Shown here in pieces: positions 26,428 through 34,959 of a stretch of DNA of 64,000 bases. Source of the stretch: Desulfobacteraceae bacterium UBA5616 (lineage in GTDB: Bacteria > Desulfobacterota > Desulfobacteria > Desulfobacterales > UBA5616); NCBI GenBank assembly GCA_002423615.1, contig DIKO01000019.1, positions 1 through 64,000 on the forward strand. The letters are read 5' to 3'. Made by a program: the position numbers and the translations under genes. The notes below the pieces were generated by a model. It worked only from the letters and a program-made list of their open reading frames with translations. It was not told the origin of the DNA and did no database searches. Within the stretch, counting starts at the first letter, position 1. The number at the start of each line of letters is the position of its first letter.

Positions 26428-27978
26428 TTATCTTGATCTCCCATGGGGAATGTTGAGTTTTCTCATTTTCGCCCTCAGTGTACTGGGGTGTACTTTCAGA
26501 ACTGCGGCGGCCCCGTCAGGTCCTTCCACTCTGCCCCTGGTAAAATTCATGGCTTTCTGAATGTGGATCTGGATGGCCTGGTCGAGACTGCATATTTTCC
26601 GGTTTGCCGAATGAGGACCGCAGGTATTGCTTCTCCTTGAATCCGGCTGCATCATCAGAAATTCTGAATTCGAATTCCCGCTGGCTTCGATCAGGGACCT
26701 TTCAACGATGTTTTTCAGTTCCCGGACATTTCCCGGCCAGTGATAGTCCATCAAAGTCTCAAACATGCCGGGCGCAGTTTTGATGTCTTTACTGATATTT
26801 AACTCCTTGAGTTTCTTTTTGATGAAATATTTCGTCAACAACGGGATATCCTCTTTACGGTTCCGCAGGGGTGGAATGGTGATGGGAAACACGTTCAGCC
26901 GGAAATACAGATCTTCCCGAAAATTTCCCGCGATCACCATATCCTCCAGATCCTTGTTGGTGGCGCTGATCACCCGGGTGTTAATCCTGCGCGGAATACC
27001 GCCCCCCACCCGGACGATTTCCATGTTTTCCAGTATTCTGAGAAGCCTGACCTGGGATGACGGGGAGAGTTCTCCGATTTCATCTAAAAATATGGTCCCG
27101 TTGTGGGCCTGTTCGAATCTGCCTCTTTTTTGTGTAACAGCGCCGGTGAAGGCTCCTTTTTCATACCCGAAGAGTTCGCTGTCGACTAAAGAATCCGGTA
27201 TGGCCCCGCAATTGACCTTTATGAAAGGCCCGTCTTTTCGGGTCGATGTTTTATGCAGGGTGTTGCCGATGACTTCCTTGCCCACCCCCGTCTCCCCCAG
27301 CAGCAGGACCGGGGTATCCAGTGTTGCAACCTGTTGAGCCTTCTGGACAACCCCTTTGAGACCGGAATTTGCGCCGATGATCTCATCGCCGGAAATTTTA
27401 AAAAGCTCCCCCCGAAGATAGCGGTTATCATCGGTAATGTTTTCCTTGATTTTTTTTATATCCTGATATTTCAAAGCATTGGCAATGGCTATGGCGACGG
27501 GATCATGGATTTTTAACAACAGGTTGAGATGTCGCTCCGTGAATTTATCGGTTCCTTTCATCCACATGCCGATGACTCCAAGGCGTTGCCCTTCAATATC
27601 AATCCTTAATGTGAGCCGGGAGGTCTGAGGCCAGGCGAGATTGGTAATTTCCTTTAACTGGGGGTTTCGGATTTGATCGTAGTTGATCACTTCAAAGGCT
27701 TTCTTCTCGTTCCAGTATCGGTATACCCGTTCCCGTAAATGGAAGGGGATAAACACATAGGGTTTGGGCTTTTTTGTATTGTCATGGCTGGCCCAGGCCC
27801 AGAAGCGGAAAGCGTGGAGATTGGAATCAACTGTCGCGAGGTACATTCCGACCACAGGGATATAGTCTTTCATGAAATTCAACAGGTTCAAAATTGCCAC
27901 ATCCGGATCCAGGCTGCTGCAGATTCTCAGCGTGGATTCCATAAGGAATATATTTTCATCGATTTCAGGAATACTCAT
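26428..27978 (-). CDS. Sigma54-dependent transcriptional activator with GAF-like sensor
   Basis: The start at 27978 is preferred because GGAGGAAGG lies upstream; the further in-frame ATG at 28059 has no RBS. The protein is 516 aa with three parts. Residues about 1-180 are a GAF-like sensor. The central AAA+ domain has Walker A GETGVGKEVIG, the sigma54-contact loop GAFTGA and Walker B-like GTIFLDEIGEL. The C-terminal Fis-type helix-turn-helix reads AAAVLKVHPSTLRAKMRKL. It is divergent from the ThDP-enzyme gene, which has a sigma54 promoter, and is flanked by two DUF1329 genes. It is most likely the pathway-specific activator of this module, sensing a substrate or intermediate. Confidence 0.9.
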   Translation of the reverse strand: MSIPEIDENIFLMESTLRICSSLDPDVAILNLLNFMKDYIPVVGMYLATVDSNLHAFRFWAWASHDNTKKPKPYVFIPFHLRERVYRYWNEKKAFEVINYDQIRNPQLKEITNLAWPQTSRLTLRIDIEGQRLGVIGMWMKGTDKFTERHLNLLLKIHDPVAIAIANALKYQDIKKIKENITDDNRYLRGELFKISGDEIIGANSGLKGVVQKAQQVATLDTPVLLLGETGVGKEVIGNTLHKTSTRKDGPFIKVNCGAIPDSLVDSELFGYEKGAFTGAVTQKRGRFEQAHNGTIFLDEIGELSPSSQVRLLRILENMEIVRVGGGIPRRINTRVISATNKDLEDMVIAGNFREDLYFRLNVFPITIPPLRNRKEDIPLLTKYFIKKKLKELNISKDIKTAPGMFETLMDYHWPGNVRELKNIVERSLIEASGNSNSEFLMMQPDSRRSNTCGPHSANRKICSLDQAIQIHIQKAMNFTRGRVEGPDGAAAVLKVHPSTLRAKMRKLNIPHGRSR

Positions 27979-28233
27979 GAAGGGTTTCCTTCCTCCGGGA
28001 TAGCCTCTGGATTTCAGATCTCCTTCTGAAACGGTAAACAGGGAGACTGGTGGATTCATTTTTTCAACGCAGCGGCCGGGTCATTAAAATCGCGTTCAGT
28101 AATTTAAATAGCCAATATTTTTTATTTTGACCAAAAAAGTATTTCTGTCAAGTTTAAAAGTTTGAATCTTTCATATTTAACACCCGGATAATTGATTGGA
28201 TAGATTTTTATTGATTTCACAGCAGTTTTTTTA

Positions 28234-28249
28234 TGGCAAGGCATTTGCA
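28234..28249 (+). promoter_or_regulatory. Sigma54 (-24/-12) promoter of the ThDP-enzyme gene
   Basis: TGGCAAG-GCAT-TTGCA keeps both invariant doublets, GG at -24 and GC at -12, with exactly 10 bp between them, and matches the RpoN consensus TGGCACG-N4-TTGCW at all but one defined position. The predicted start site is about 80 bp before the ATG at 28340. The neighbouring gene encodes a sigma54 activator, which strongly supports the call. Confidence 0.8.
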
Positions 28250-28339
28250 TTCCTGACTGCAGCTTTCGCCCTACTGAGGCGGCAGGCATGCAGAGAACCA
28301 AAATCCTCTTAACCCTTTCAAAACAAGAAGGACGATCCC

Positions 28340-30307
28340 ATGGCCAAGAAAAAAAACACCCAAAATCTGAAGGAAGCCCCTTTGGGCGCACTGGAGTTCA
28401 GACCCAACCCAGGAACCTATATTGCCGAAGCCCTCGTGGAACACGGGGTTGAAATCGCTTTCGGCGTATCCGGGGGGCATATCTGGCAAATTGTGGATGA
28501 AATGAGTTACGCGGGCATTAAAATGATTACGGTCCGGCATGAGCAGACCGGGGTTTATGCGGCTGAGGCCTACTCAAAAGTCACCCGAAAACCCGGCGTG
28601 TGCTTCGGCACGGTGGGGCCGGGAGTGGGGAACGCGCTGAGCGGTGTTCAGCAGGCATATCAGAGCAATTCACCGGTCCTCTTTCTGGGCGGCGGAAACG
28701 GTCCGGAGACCGATTATCTTCCCGTTATCCAGCCGTCCTATGTTCTGGACATCATGCGGCATATCACCAAGTTTTGCCTGAGATGCACCGAACCCTGGCA
28801 GGTCAAACAGGACATCGCCCGGGCCTTTGTATCCATGCAATCCTATCCCCGGGGACCGGCGGCCCTGGAGATGCCGATGTACATGCTGCTGAAACCCGTA
28901 CCCCCAAAAGCACCGGGGGGCATGATGGGTGAACATGCGTTGTATTATCCCAAATGGCGGGGCGAGGAAACCGGAGAGCCTATTTCTTCGGGCGCCGACC
29001 CCGGGTTGATTTCCAAAGCCGTGGATCTTTTGTGGAAAGCCGAAAAGCCCATTGTCTATGCGGGGGACGGCGCCCACTGGGCAGATGCCGGAGCGGCGCT
29101 CCTTGAATTTTCCGAGTTGACGAAAATTCCGGTCACCACCCGTCGTATCGCCAGGGGATGTTTTCCCGAGAATCACGATCTGTATCTGGATTCCCGAACA
29201 GGACGGCAGGCGATCAATGAAAGCGATATACGGTTAAGCCTCGGGGTTAAAATCGGCATGTTTGACGGGTGGGGAATGGGGTGGCCTCCGACCATTCAGG
29301 TCTGCGAAGGCACGGAAGGGATCTGGACCTATGTCAACACGCCCGTGACGATTTTAGGAAACGTTCGCGTGGTACTGGAGCAGATGATTGATCATGTCCG
29401 GAAAAACAACCTCAAACCACCGGCCGGCATGGAAAAATGGAACCATTACTGCTTAAAGGTGCAGCAGGGAGGTGTTGAGGCCAGACATAAAAAGGCTTTG
29501 AAATACAAAAATCACAAGCCCGTTCATTATGGATATCTGGCAAAGGTTGCCTGGGACGTCTGTGAAGAACTCTACGGCGGAATGAACCGGGTCATGATGG
29601 ATGGATATACCATATCGGATTATGCACCGGCATTTATCAAAGCCCGGTATTCCGGTCAGATCATGGACGCTTCGGAATACGCCGGGGTGGGCCACGGTGT
29701 CGGCATGGCCATCGGGGCCGCGTTTGCCGATCCGGAATGTAAATATCATCCGGTTCTGGCCCTTATGGGCGATGCCGGCATGGGCATTGCCGGCATGGAC
29801 TTTGAAACCGCCGTGATCCATAAGCTCCCCATCGTTTATCTGGTAACGGAAAACCGGGGCTGGCTGACCGGTATGAAATATGCGGTGTACGGTGAAAACT
29901 GGGAAGGCATGGGAGAGCAGGACCGCGAATACGGCCAGGAAGGCGTGGCCAATGCCCGGTATGATCTGCTGGCGCAGATGTTCGGGGGCCACGGAGAGTT
30001 TGTCGGCAATCCCAAGGAAATCGAGTCGGCGCTCAAACGGGCCTTCAGATCCGCTGAAAAAGGCATCCCCGCCATCGTAAACGTCCATATGGACCCCCGG
30101 GTCCATAACCGCCAACTGCTGGCCCCGGCTTATGTAGCTTCATGGAACCATGTCCCCTGGAAAGATCTGGCCCCCAGAGCCAAGGCGGCCCGAAGAAATT
30201 TTGCCAAAAAATTATTCGATTTTGAAAAATACGGCATCCCGCCCATGAACATGCCCGACACCTGGGAGCCGGTTAAAGAAAAGGAGGATTACACCAAGGA
30301 AGACTAG
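28340..30307 (+). CDS. Thiamine-diphosphate-dependent enzyme (acetolactate-synthase/2-hydroxyacyl-CoA-lyase superfamily)
   Basis: A 655 aa protein. The PYR domain has the activating Glu68 in VRHEQTGVYAAEAYSK and the GTVGPGVGNALSG loop. A central domain follows. The PP domain carries a variant ThDP motif, G477-D-A, and 27 residues after Asp478 the conserved Asn505, preceded by Glu rather than Asn (VTEN instead of NN). It is longer than most relatives (550-600 aa), with a charged C-terminal tail. The family makes or breaks C-C bonds next to a carbonyl (decarboxylases, carboligases, 2-hydroxyacyl-CoA lyases); which one applies cannot be told. It is followed 73 bp on by DUF1329 copy 2 and is probably sigma54-controlled. 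Confidence 0.85.
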   Translation: MAKKKNTQNLKEAPLGALEFRPNPGTYIAEALVEHGVEIAFGVSGGHIWQIVDEMSYAGIKMITVRHEQTGVYAAEAYSKVTRKPGVCFGTVGPGVGNALSGVQQAYQSNSPVLFLGGGNGPETDYLPVIQPSYVLDIMRHITKFCLRCTEPWQVKQDIARAFVSMQSYPRGPAALEMPMYMLLKPVPPKAPGGMMGEHALYYPKWRGEETGEPISSGADPGLISKAVDLLWKAEKPIVYAGDGAHWADAGAALLEFSELTKIPVTTRRIARGCFPENHDLYLDSRTGRQAINESDIRLSLGVKIGMFDGWGMGWPPTIQVCEGTEGIWTYVNTPVTILGNVRVVLEQMIDHVRKNNLKPPAGMEKWNHYCLKVQQGGVEARHKKALKYKNHKPVHYGYLAKVAWDVCEELYGGMNRVMMDGYTISDYAPAFIKARYSGQIMDASEYAGVGHGVGMAIGAAFADPECKYHPVLALMGDAGMGIAGMDFETAVIHKLPIVYLVTENRGWLTGMKYAVYGENWEGMGEQDREYGQEGVANARYDLLAQMFGGHGEFVGNPKEIESALKRAFRSAEKGIPAIVNVHMDPRVHNRQLLAPAYVASWNHVPWKDLAPRAKAARRNFAKKLFDFEKYGIPPMNMPDTWEPVKEKEDYTKED

Positions 30308-30380
30308 GGATTTTGAAATATGTTCATCGGTAATTGCAGAATTCAGGCACTTCATCTTTTTAATGATCAGGAGGTGGGTT

Positions 30381-31598
30381 ATGACCAAGTTCAAAAGAAA
30401 TTTTGGGTCCGGCTGTGTAATGGTTTTATTGATCTCGCTGATGGTAGCGGGGGGCCCCGCCATCGGCGGGGAACCCAAACCCGGGGACGTGATCAATGCG
30501 GCAAATGTTGAGCAATACCAGGATTATTTCCCGTATTTCATGCAGCGGTTCATCACCGACGGCTGGGGCTTCAGCGAACCCCTTACCGTTCATGTAACGG
30601 AATATGCCGAAAACATCAATCCAAAGTCTTTCAGGGAAATCACCCGGAAGAATGCCGGAAAAACCAAACTGAATCCGGACGGGTCCCTGAGCGGTTATGA
30701 GGCCGGGATACCGTTTCCCGATCCTCAGGAGCCGAACAAAGCGCTTAAAATCATGTGGAATTTCCAGCACCGCTGGCGGGGTGACGACTATTGGTACCCG
30801 GGGGGCTATATCATTACGGACAAACGCAAGGACAGCAAGGCCGTATCCAAACGGGCCAATATCAAACAGCTTAAATTCGCCTATAGAACCGTGCTCGACC
30901 CCAAGCCCGAACTGAACAATCCCAAGGATCTGTTTTTCGCCTGGCTGTATCTCGCCATGACCCCGCCCAACAAGGACATGACCACCTTGACCTGGCGGTA
31001 TAATGATTCTTTAAAATATGACGACATGTGGTGCTGGATTCCCACCCTGCGGAGGACCCTGCGCCTGGTTTCGAGTGACCGAAGCACTCCGGTCAACGGA
31101 ACCCCGTATACGTGGGACGATTTTTACGGTTGGGATGGTCAGACCCTGGCTTTTGATTATAAGATGCTGGGTGAAAAACCGATGCTGGGGATCTGCAACT
31201 CACAGACGGATGCCAGTAAGCATCCGAATGGTTATGACAAACCGGTAATGGGGGGCCCTGATAATCCTTATGAAATCAGAGATATCGCCATCGTTGAAGT
31301 GAAATCCAAAAACCCGAGGCATCCGGAGAGCAAAAAGATTTTATACATGCACAAAGAAATAAACGGCGTGCTCCATGCTGAAACTTATGATAAATTAGGA
31401 CTTCTGTGGAAAATCAACACCACGGCTTTCGGAAAAGCGACTACGGTTTTAGGGGAAACAGGCCCCTGGTTCCATGGAAATGTCATGGCCGACATGAAAA
31501 CCGAATTCTTCTCTTTCTGCCTCCTGGATAAAGTCAGCATAGACAACGGTTTCGATAAAAGCCTATTCGACCCGGGCGTGATCGAGCCCTACAATTAA
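30381..31598 (+). CDS. Exported DUF1329 protein, copy 2
   Basis: AGGAGG at 30369-30374 sets the ATG at 30381; the upstream in-frame codon at 30363 lies before the RBS. The 405 aa product has a signal peptide (cleavage near AIGGE) and the same ordered motifs as copy 1: GDVINAANVEQYQDYFPYFM, TLTWRYNDSLKYDDMWCWIP and RTLRLVSSDRSTPV. It lies directly behind the ThDP-enzyme gene and is probably co-transcribed from the sigma54 promoter. The role is inferred as a periplasmic or outer-membrane-associated component for a hydrophobic substrate; the family itself is uncharacterised. Confidence 0.85.
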   Translation: MTKFKRNFGSGCVMVLLISLMVAGGPAIGGEPKPGDVINAANVEQYQDYFPYFMQRFITDGWGFSEPLTVHVTEYAENINPKSFREITRKNAGKTKLNPDGSLSGYEAGIPFPDPQEPNKALKIMWNFQHRWRGDDYWYPGGYIITDKRKDSKAVSKRANIKQLKFAYRTVLDPKPELNNPKDLFFAWLYLAMTPPNKDMTTLTWRYNDSLKYDDMWCWIPTLRRTLRLVSSDRSTPVNGTPYTWDDFYGWDGQTLAFDYKMLGEKPMLGICNSQTDASKHPNGYDKPVMGGPDNPYEIRDIAIVEVKSKNPRHPESKKILYMHKEINGVLHAETYDKLGLLWKINTTAFGKATTVLGETGPWFHGNVMADMKTEFFSFCLLDKVSIDNGFDKSLFDPGVIEPYN

Positions 31599-31612
31599 AC
31601 CGGCAAATCCAG

Positions 31613-31674
31613 ACGCCATCCCCGGTCCGGTTGACCTGGAGCGGTTCGCTCCGGGTCGGAGAAGGGGGTGGCGT
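31613..31674 (+). terminator. Two-tier hairpin after DUF1329 copy 2
   Basis: The outer arms (31613-31623 with 31664-31674) and inner arms (31633-31643 with 31647-31657) each pair over 11 bp with one wobble or mismatch; the inner loop is GTT. Only a weak T-rich run (TTATTCTT) follows, so it may act as a terminator or as an mRNA-stabilising structure. It begins 14 bp past the stop codon. Confidence 0.5.
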
Positions 31675-31864
31675 TATTCTTCAGTCCGTCCTGTTTCCCA
31701 GGATACGAATTAATTTAATCGGAAATTGAATCAGCTTCCGTTTCTTTTACATTTAACAGCTTACCCTTCCCTTGCCTGTCCGCCGTTCTGTTTCCTTATC
31801 CGATGAATTGGAACCCCCATTTAATCCAGTTTCTTCAACAAGGGATACCGGATTTTTTTTCAAA

Positions 31865-31893
31865 TTGACAGGCAATTGGATTCATGTCATAAA
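31865..31893 (+). promoter_or_regulatory. Candidate promoter of the acyl-CoA ligase operon
   Basis: TTGACA (31865-31870), a 17-bp spacer and CATAAA (31888-31893) repeat the layout found at 26353-26381, including the same TGTCATAAA block. A TTGAC/GTCA dyad spans it. The leader to the ATG at 32018 is about 120 nt. Confidence 0.42.
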
Positions 31894-32017
31894 TTTTTAT
31901 ATTTAGGTTCGGTCTTTTCTTCCGGGTGATGCCATTATCCGGTATCCCGTCTTTGTTTTCATGACTTTCAACATTTTTGCCCAAGTATCTGTTCCACGGT
32001 CAACAGGAGACCTTGCA

Positions 32018-33607
32018 ATGAATCAGGAAACCCAATTGAAAACCCTTTACGACCTCATTGAATATCGTGGCAACACCCTGGCGCAAAAGCCCTATCTCCT
32101 TCATGAAGACCTCGTGGTCAGCTATGAGGATTATAACAAGGCCACCTGCAGGGCTGCCAATGGCCTTCTTAAACAGGGGGGAAATCCAGGAGACGGTGTT
32201 GCCGTCTTCATGGGCAACTGTCCGGAATACATTTACCTTTTTAACGGGCTGCCCAGGGGAGGATTTTACTGCGTTCCGGTGAATACGGCGCTTAAAAAAG
32301 AGGGGCTCCGGTATATTCTCACCCATTCCGATGCGCGCTTTCTGGTGGTGGACGACGTGCTTTTTCCCAGAATCGCCGAACTGGAAAAACCCCTTGGGCA
32401 AATCCGCAAAATCTTTGTCAGGAAAACCACCGGAAACAGGTTGCCGCAGGACACCACCGATCTGTCGGATCTCTTGGACGCGCCTTCGGCAAAACCCGAC
32501 CTTCGACTGGACCCGGAGGCCATCGCCTACCTGATGTATACCTCGGGCACGACAGGGTTCCCCAAGGGTGTGATCAATCGCGTGGTCGCCCAGGATCCGC
32601 AGTCCACCATCATGTTCACCAACCTTCTGCTGAAAGAGGATGACATCCTCTACACGGGCCTTCCCCTGTTCCACGGAAACGCCCTGCTGCTCACCGCGGG
32701 GTTCGCCATGGGCCGCGGCGCAACGTTTGCACTCGACAAACGGTTTTCCGCTTCGGGCTTCTGGGATTCCATCCGCCGGTACAGGGCCACACAGTTCAAT
32801 GCCCTGGGGGCGGTGCTTCAAATTCTGATGAAACAGCCCGAAAAACCGGATGACGCCGACAACCCCGTCCGCATGGTTCTTTCCGGCGGATGCCCGAAAA
32901 ATATCTGGGAAGCCTTTGAAAAACGTTTCAACGTCACGATCTGGGAAATCTACGGCGCCGTGGACGGCGGCGGCATCATGTCCCTGAACCTGGGCAACGC
33001 ACCGATGGGGTCCATCGGCAAACCCGTCGGCGACATCGAATGGAGGCTGGTGAACGATGAGGGCGTAGAAGTTTCCCCCGGCGTCATCGGGGAAATCGTC
33101 CACAAGGTGAAAGATCCGGACAAACCCGGGGTGGAGTATTTCAAAAATCCCGAGGCTACGAAAACAAAGGTCCGCGGCGGGTGGATCCATTCCGGAGATC
33201 TCTTTACCCGGGATGAGGACGGCAACCTTTATTTCGTGGACCGCAAAACCGACTCCATGCGAAGGCGGGGGGAAAACATTTCCTCCTTCGAGGTGGAAAG
33301 TCTCATCGTAAAACATCCGGCCGTGGCCGAATGCGCGGCCTTCGGGGTCCCATCTGAACTCGGAGAAGACGATGTCATGATCTGGGTGAGGATAAAACCC
33401 GGTAAAACACTTGACCTGAAAGAGCTGATCAAATACTGCGCCGAAAACATGGCCTGCTTCATGGTCCCCCGGTACGTGGATGTGGTGGAGGAAATTCCCA
33501 AGACCGAAACCCTGAGATTCAAGAAAAACGAATTGAAAGACCGTGGGGTTACGGACCGGACCTGGGACCGGGAAAAAGAAATGCCGGAATTGAAACTGAC
33601 AAAATAA
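32018..33607 (+). CDS. AMP-forming acyl-CoA synthetase
   Basis: The ATG at 32018 is chosen for its AGGAGA box; an upstream in-frame ATG lacks one. The product is about 529 aa. Signatures are YLMYTSGTTGFPKGV (about residues 170-184), WEIYGAVDGGG where most relatives have YG.TE, the GWIHSGDLFTRDEDG motif and RRRGENISSFEVE. The catalytic C-terminal lysine region reads ETLRFKKNELK. It is closest by eye to crotonobetaine/carnitine- and fatty-acid-CoA ligases. It starts a tight plus-strand operon with acyl-CoA dehydrogenase, thiolase, nitroreductase and AOR. Confidence 0.9.
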   Translation: MNQETQLKTLYDLIEYRGNTLAQKPYLLHEDLVVSYEDYNKATCRAANGLLKQGGNPGDGVAVFMGNCPEYIYLFNGLPRGGFYCVPVNTALKKEGLRYILTHSDARFLVVDDVLFPRIAELEKPLGQIRKIFVRKTTGNRLPQDTTDLSDLLDAPSAKPDLRLDPEAIAYLMYTSGTTGFPKGVINRVVAQDPQSTIMFTNLLLKEDDILYTGLPLFHGNALLLTAGFAMGRGATFALDKRFSASGFWDSIRRYRATQFNALGAVLQILMKQPEKPDDADNPVRMVLSGGCPKNIWEAFEKRFNVTIWEIYGAVDGGGIMSLNLGNAPMGSIGKPVGDIEWRLVNDEGVEVSPGVIGEIVHKVKDPDKPGVEYFKNPEATKTKVRGGWIHSGDLFTRDEDGNLYFVDRKTDSMRRRGENISSFEVESLIVKHPAVAECAAFGVPSELGEDDVMIWVRIKPGKTLDLKELIKYCAENMACFMVPRYVDVVEEIPKTETLRFKKNELKDRGVTDRTWDREKEMPELKLTK

Positions 33608-33678
33608 GCGGTGAACACCAGCATGTCACCCGCAGCCCACTGTTTATCACCCATTACTCACAATTAAGGAGACCAGCC

Positions 33679-34929
33679 ATGGCTTACAGAGAACTGGACA
33701 TGACCATCAGCAAGGAAGCCCTTGCCATGCAGAAAGAGGCAAAACGTTTCGCTATGGAGGTTTTGAGGCCCGCGGGGATTGCACTGGATGAACTCCACAA
33801 TCCCGAAGATGTCATCGCTCCGGGATCCATCCTCTGGGATACCATCCGGAAATACCGGGAGATGGATCTTCACCTGAGCGGATTTCCAGAGGAACTGGGT
33901 GGGGTCGGCGAATTGGAACCCATGGCCGGCATCCTGGTGAATGAAGAGCTGGCCTATGGGGATGTGGGACTGGCCATCAGCCTGGGCGTTTCGGCCATGC
34001 CTTTCAGTCTGGCCGCCAATATGCCCGACCCCGAACTCCGGGAACTGGCAAAGGCCTACTGTGAAGACCGCCGGGGAAAACTCATCGGATGCTGGTGCAT
34101 GATGGAACCCGATCACGGCTCGGACTGGATTTTATCCGCTCAGCCGGGTTTTGATGATCCCGAAAAAGTGGGCGTTCCCTCGGTTCGGGCTGAAAAACAA
34201 GGAAATGAATACATCCTGAACGGCCAGAAGGCCGCCTGGGTCAGCAACGGCACCATCGCCACCCACGGCGTGGTTCACCTGAACCTCGATCCCAGGCTCG
34301 GGATGCGGGGCGACGGTCTGGCGATTGTCCCCCTGAATCTTCCCGGGGTCACCCGGGGAAAGCCCCTGAACAAGATCGGCCAGAGGCCCTTGAACCAGGG
34401 GGAAATTTTCTTCGACAATGTTCGTCTTCCGGAAAAATACATGATCGTCTCCGACCCCTCCCTGGGGACTCCCATGAAAGATCTGACCCTGATCGGCGCC
34501 AATACCGGCATGGGGATTCTCTTTACCGGCGTGGCCCAGGCGGCGTTTGACGAAGCCATGAATTACGCCCGGAACCGCGTCCAGGGCGGAAAGCCGATTT
34601 TCGATCACCAGAGCGTCCGGATCAGGCTGTTTGAAATGTACAAGCAGGTGGAAACGATCCGGGCCTTCAGCCGCCGTGTCGCTCTGTTCAACGTCACCAA
34701 CAACGACCCCATGCAAGGCCTCTTCCCCTCCGGCGCCCACGGCATGGCATTGAAAGTGTTCGCCACCGAAACGGCTTTCAAAGTGGCCAGCGAGGCCCTG
34801 CAGATTTTCGGAGGGAACGGCCTGTCCAGGGAATATCCCATTGAAAAAATCTTCCGGGATGCCCGGTCGAGCATGATTGAAGACGGGGAAAACAATGTGT
34901 TATCTCTTGTGGGGGCTTCATATTTGTAG
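33679..34929 (+). CDS. Acyl-CoA dehydrogenase
   Basis: A 416 aa protein with the usual order: an N-terminal helical domain, then the flavin-binding strand region (CWCMMEPDHGSDW, ILNGQKAAWVSNGTIATH) and the C-terminal helical domain with ETAFKVASEALQIFGGNGLSREYPIEKIFRDARS. The ARSSMIEDGENN tail occupies the position of the GT.E catalytic-base-containing segment seen in many members. It introduces a C2-C3 double bond into an acyl-CoA and passes electrons to an ETF or similar. AAGGAGA precedes the ATG. It lies 71 bp after the ligase and 30 bp before the thiolase. Confidence 0.9.
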   Translation: MAYRELDMTISKEALAMQKEAKRFAMEVLRPAGIALDELHNPEDVIAPGSILWDTIRKYREMDLHLSGFPEELGGVGELEPMAGILVNEELAYGDVGLAISLGVSAMPFSLAANMPDPELRELAKAYCEDRRGKLIGCWCMMEPDHGSDWILSAQPGFDDPEKVGVPSVRAEKQGNEYILNGQKAAWVSNGTIATHGVVHLNLDPRLGMRGDGLAIVPLNLPGVTRGKPLNKIGQRPLNQGEIFFDNVRLPEKYMIVSDPSLGTPMKDLTLIGANTGMGILFTGVAQAAFDEAMNYARNRVQGGKPIFDHQSVRIRLFEMYKQVETIRAFSRRVALFNVTNNDPMQGLFPSGAHGMALKVFATETAFKVASEALQIFGGNGLSREYPIEKIFRDARSSMIEDGENNVLSLVGASYL

Positions 34930-34959
34930 GTTCGGCAGGAAGAGAAAGGAATTTTCATC

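Larger units (their letters stand above)
31599..32017. other. Intergenic region between DUF1329 copy 2 and the acyl-CoA ligase operon
   Basis: A 419-bp gap. Its left part holds a two-tier hairpin (31613-31674) and its right part a candidate promoter (31865-31893). The start of the next gene, ATG 32018, is set by AGGAGA at 32005-32010. No coding potential is seen between the two elements. Confidence 0.5.
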
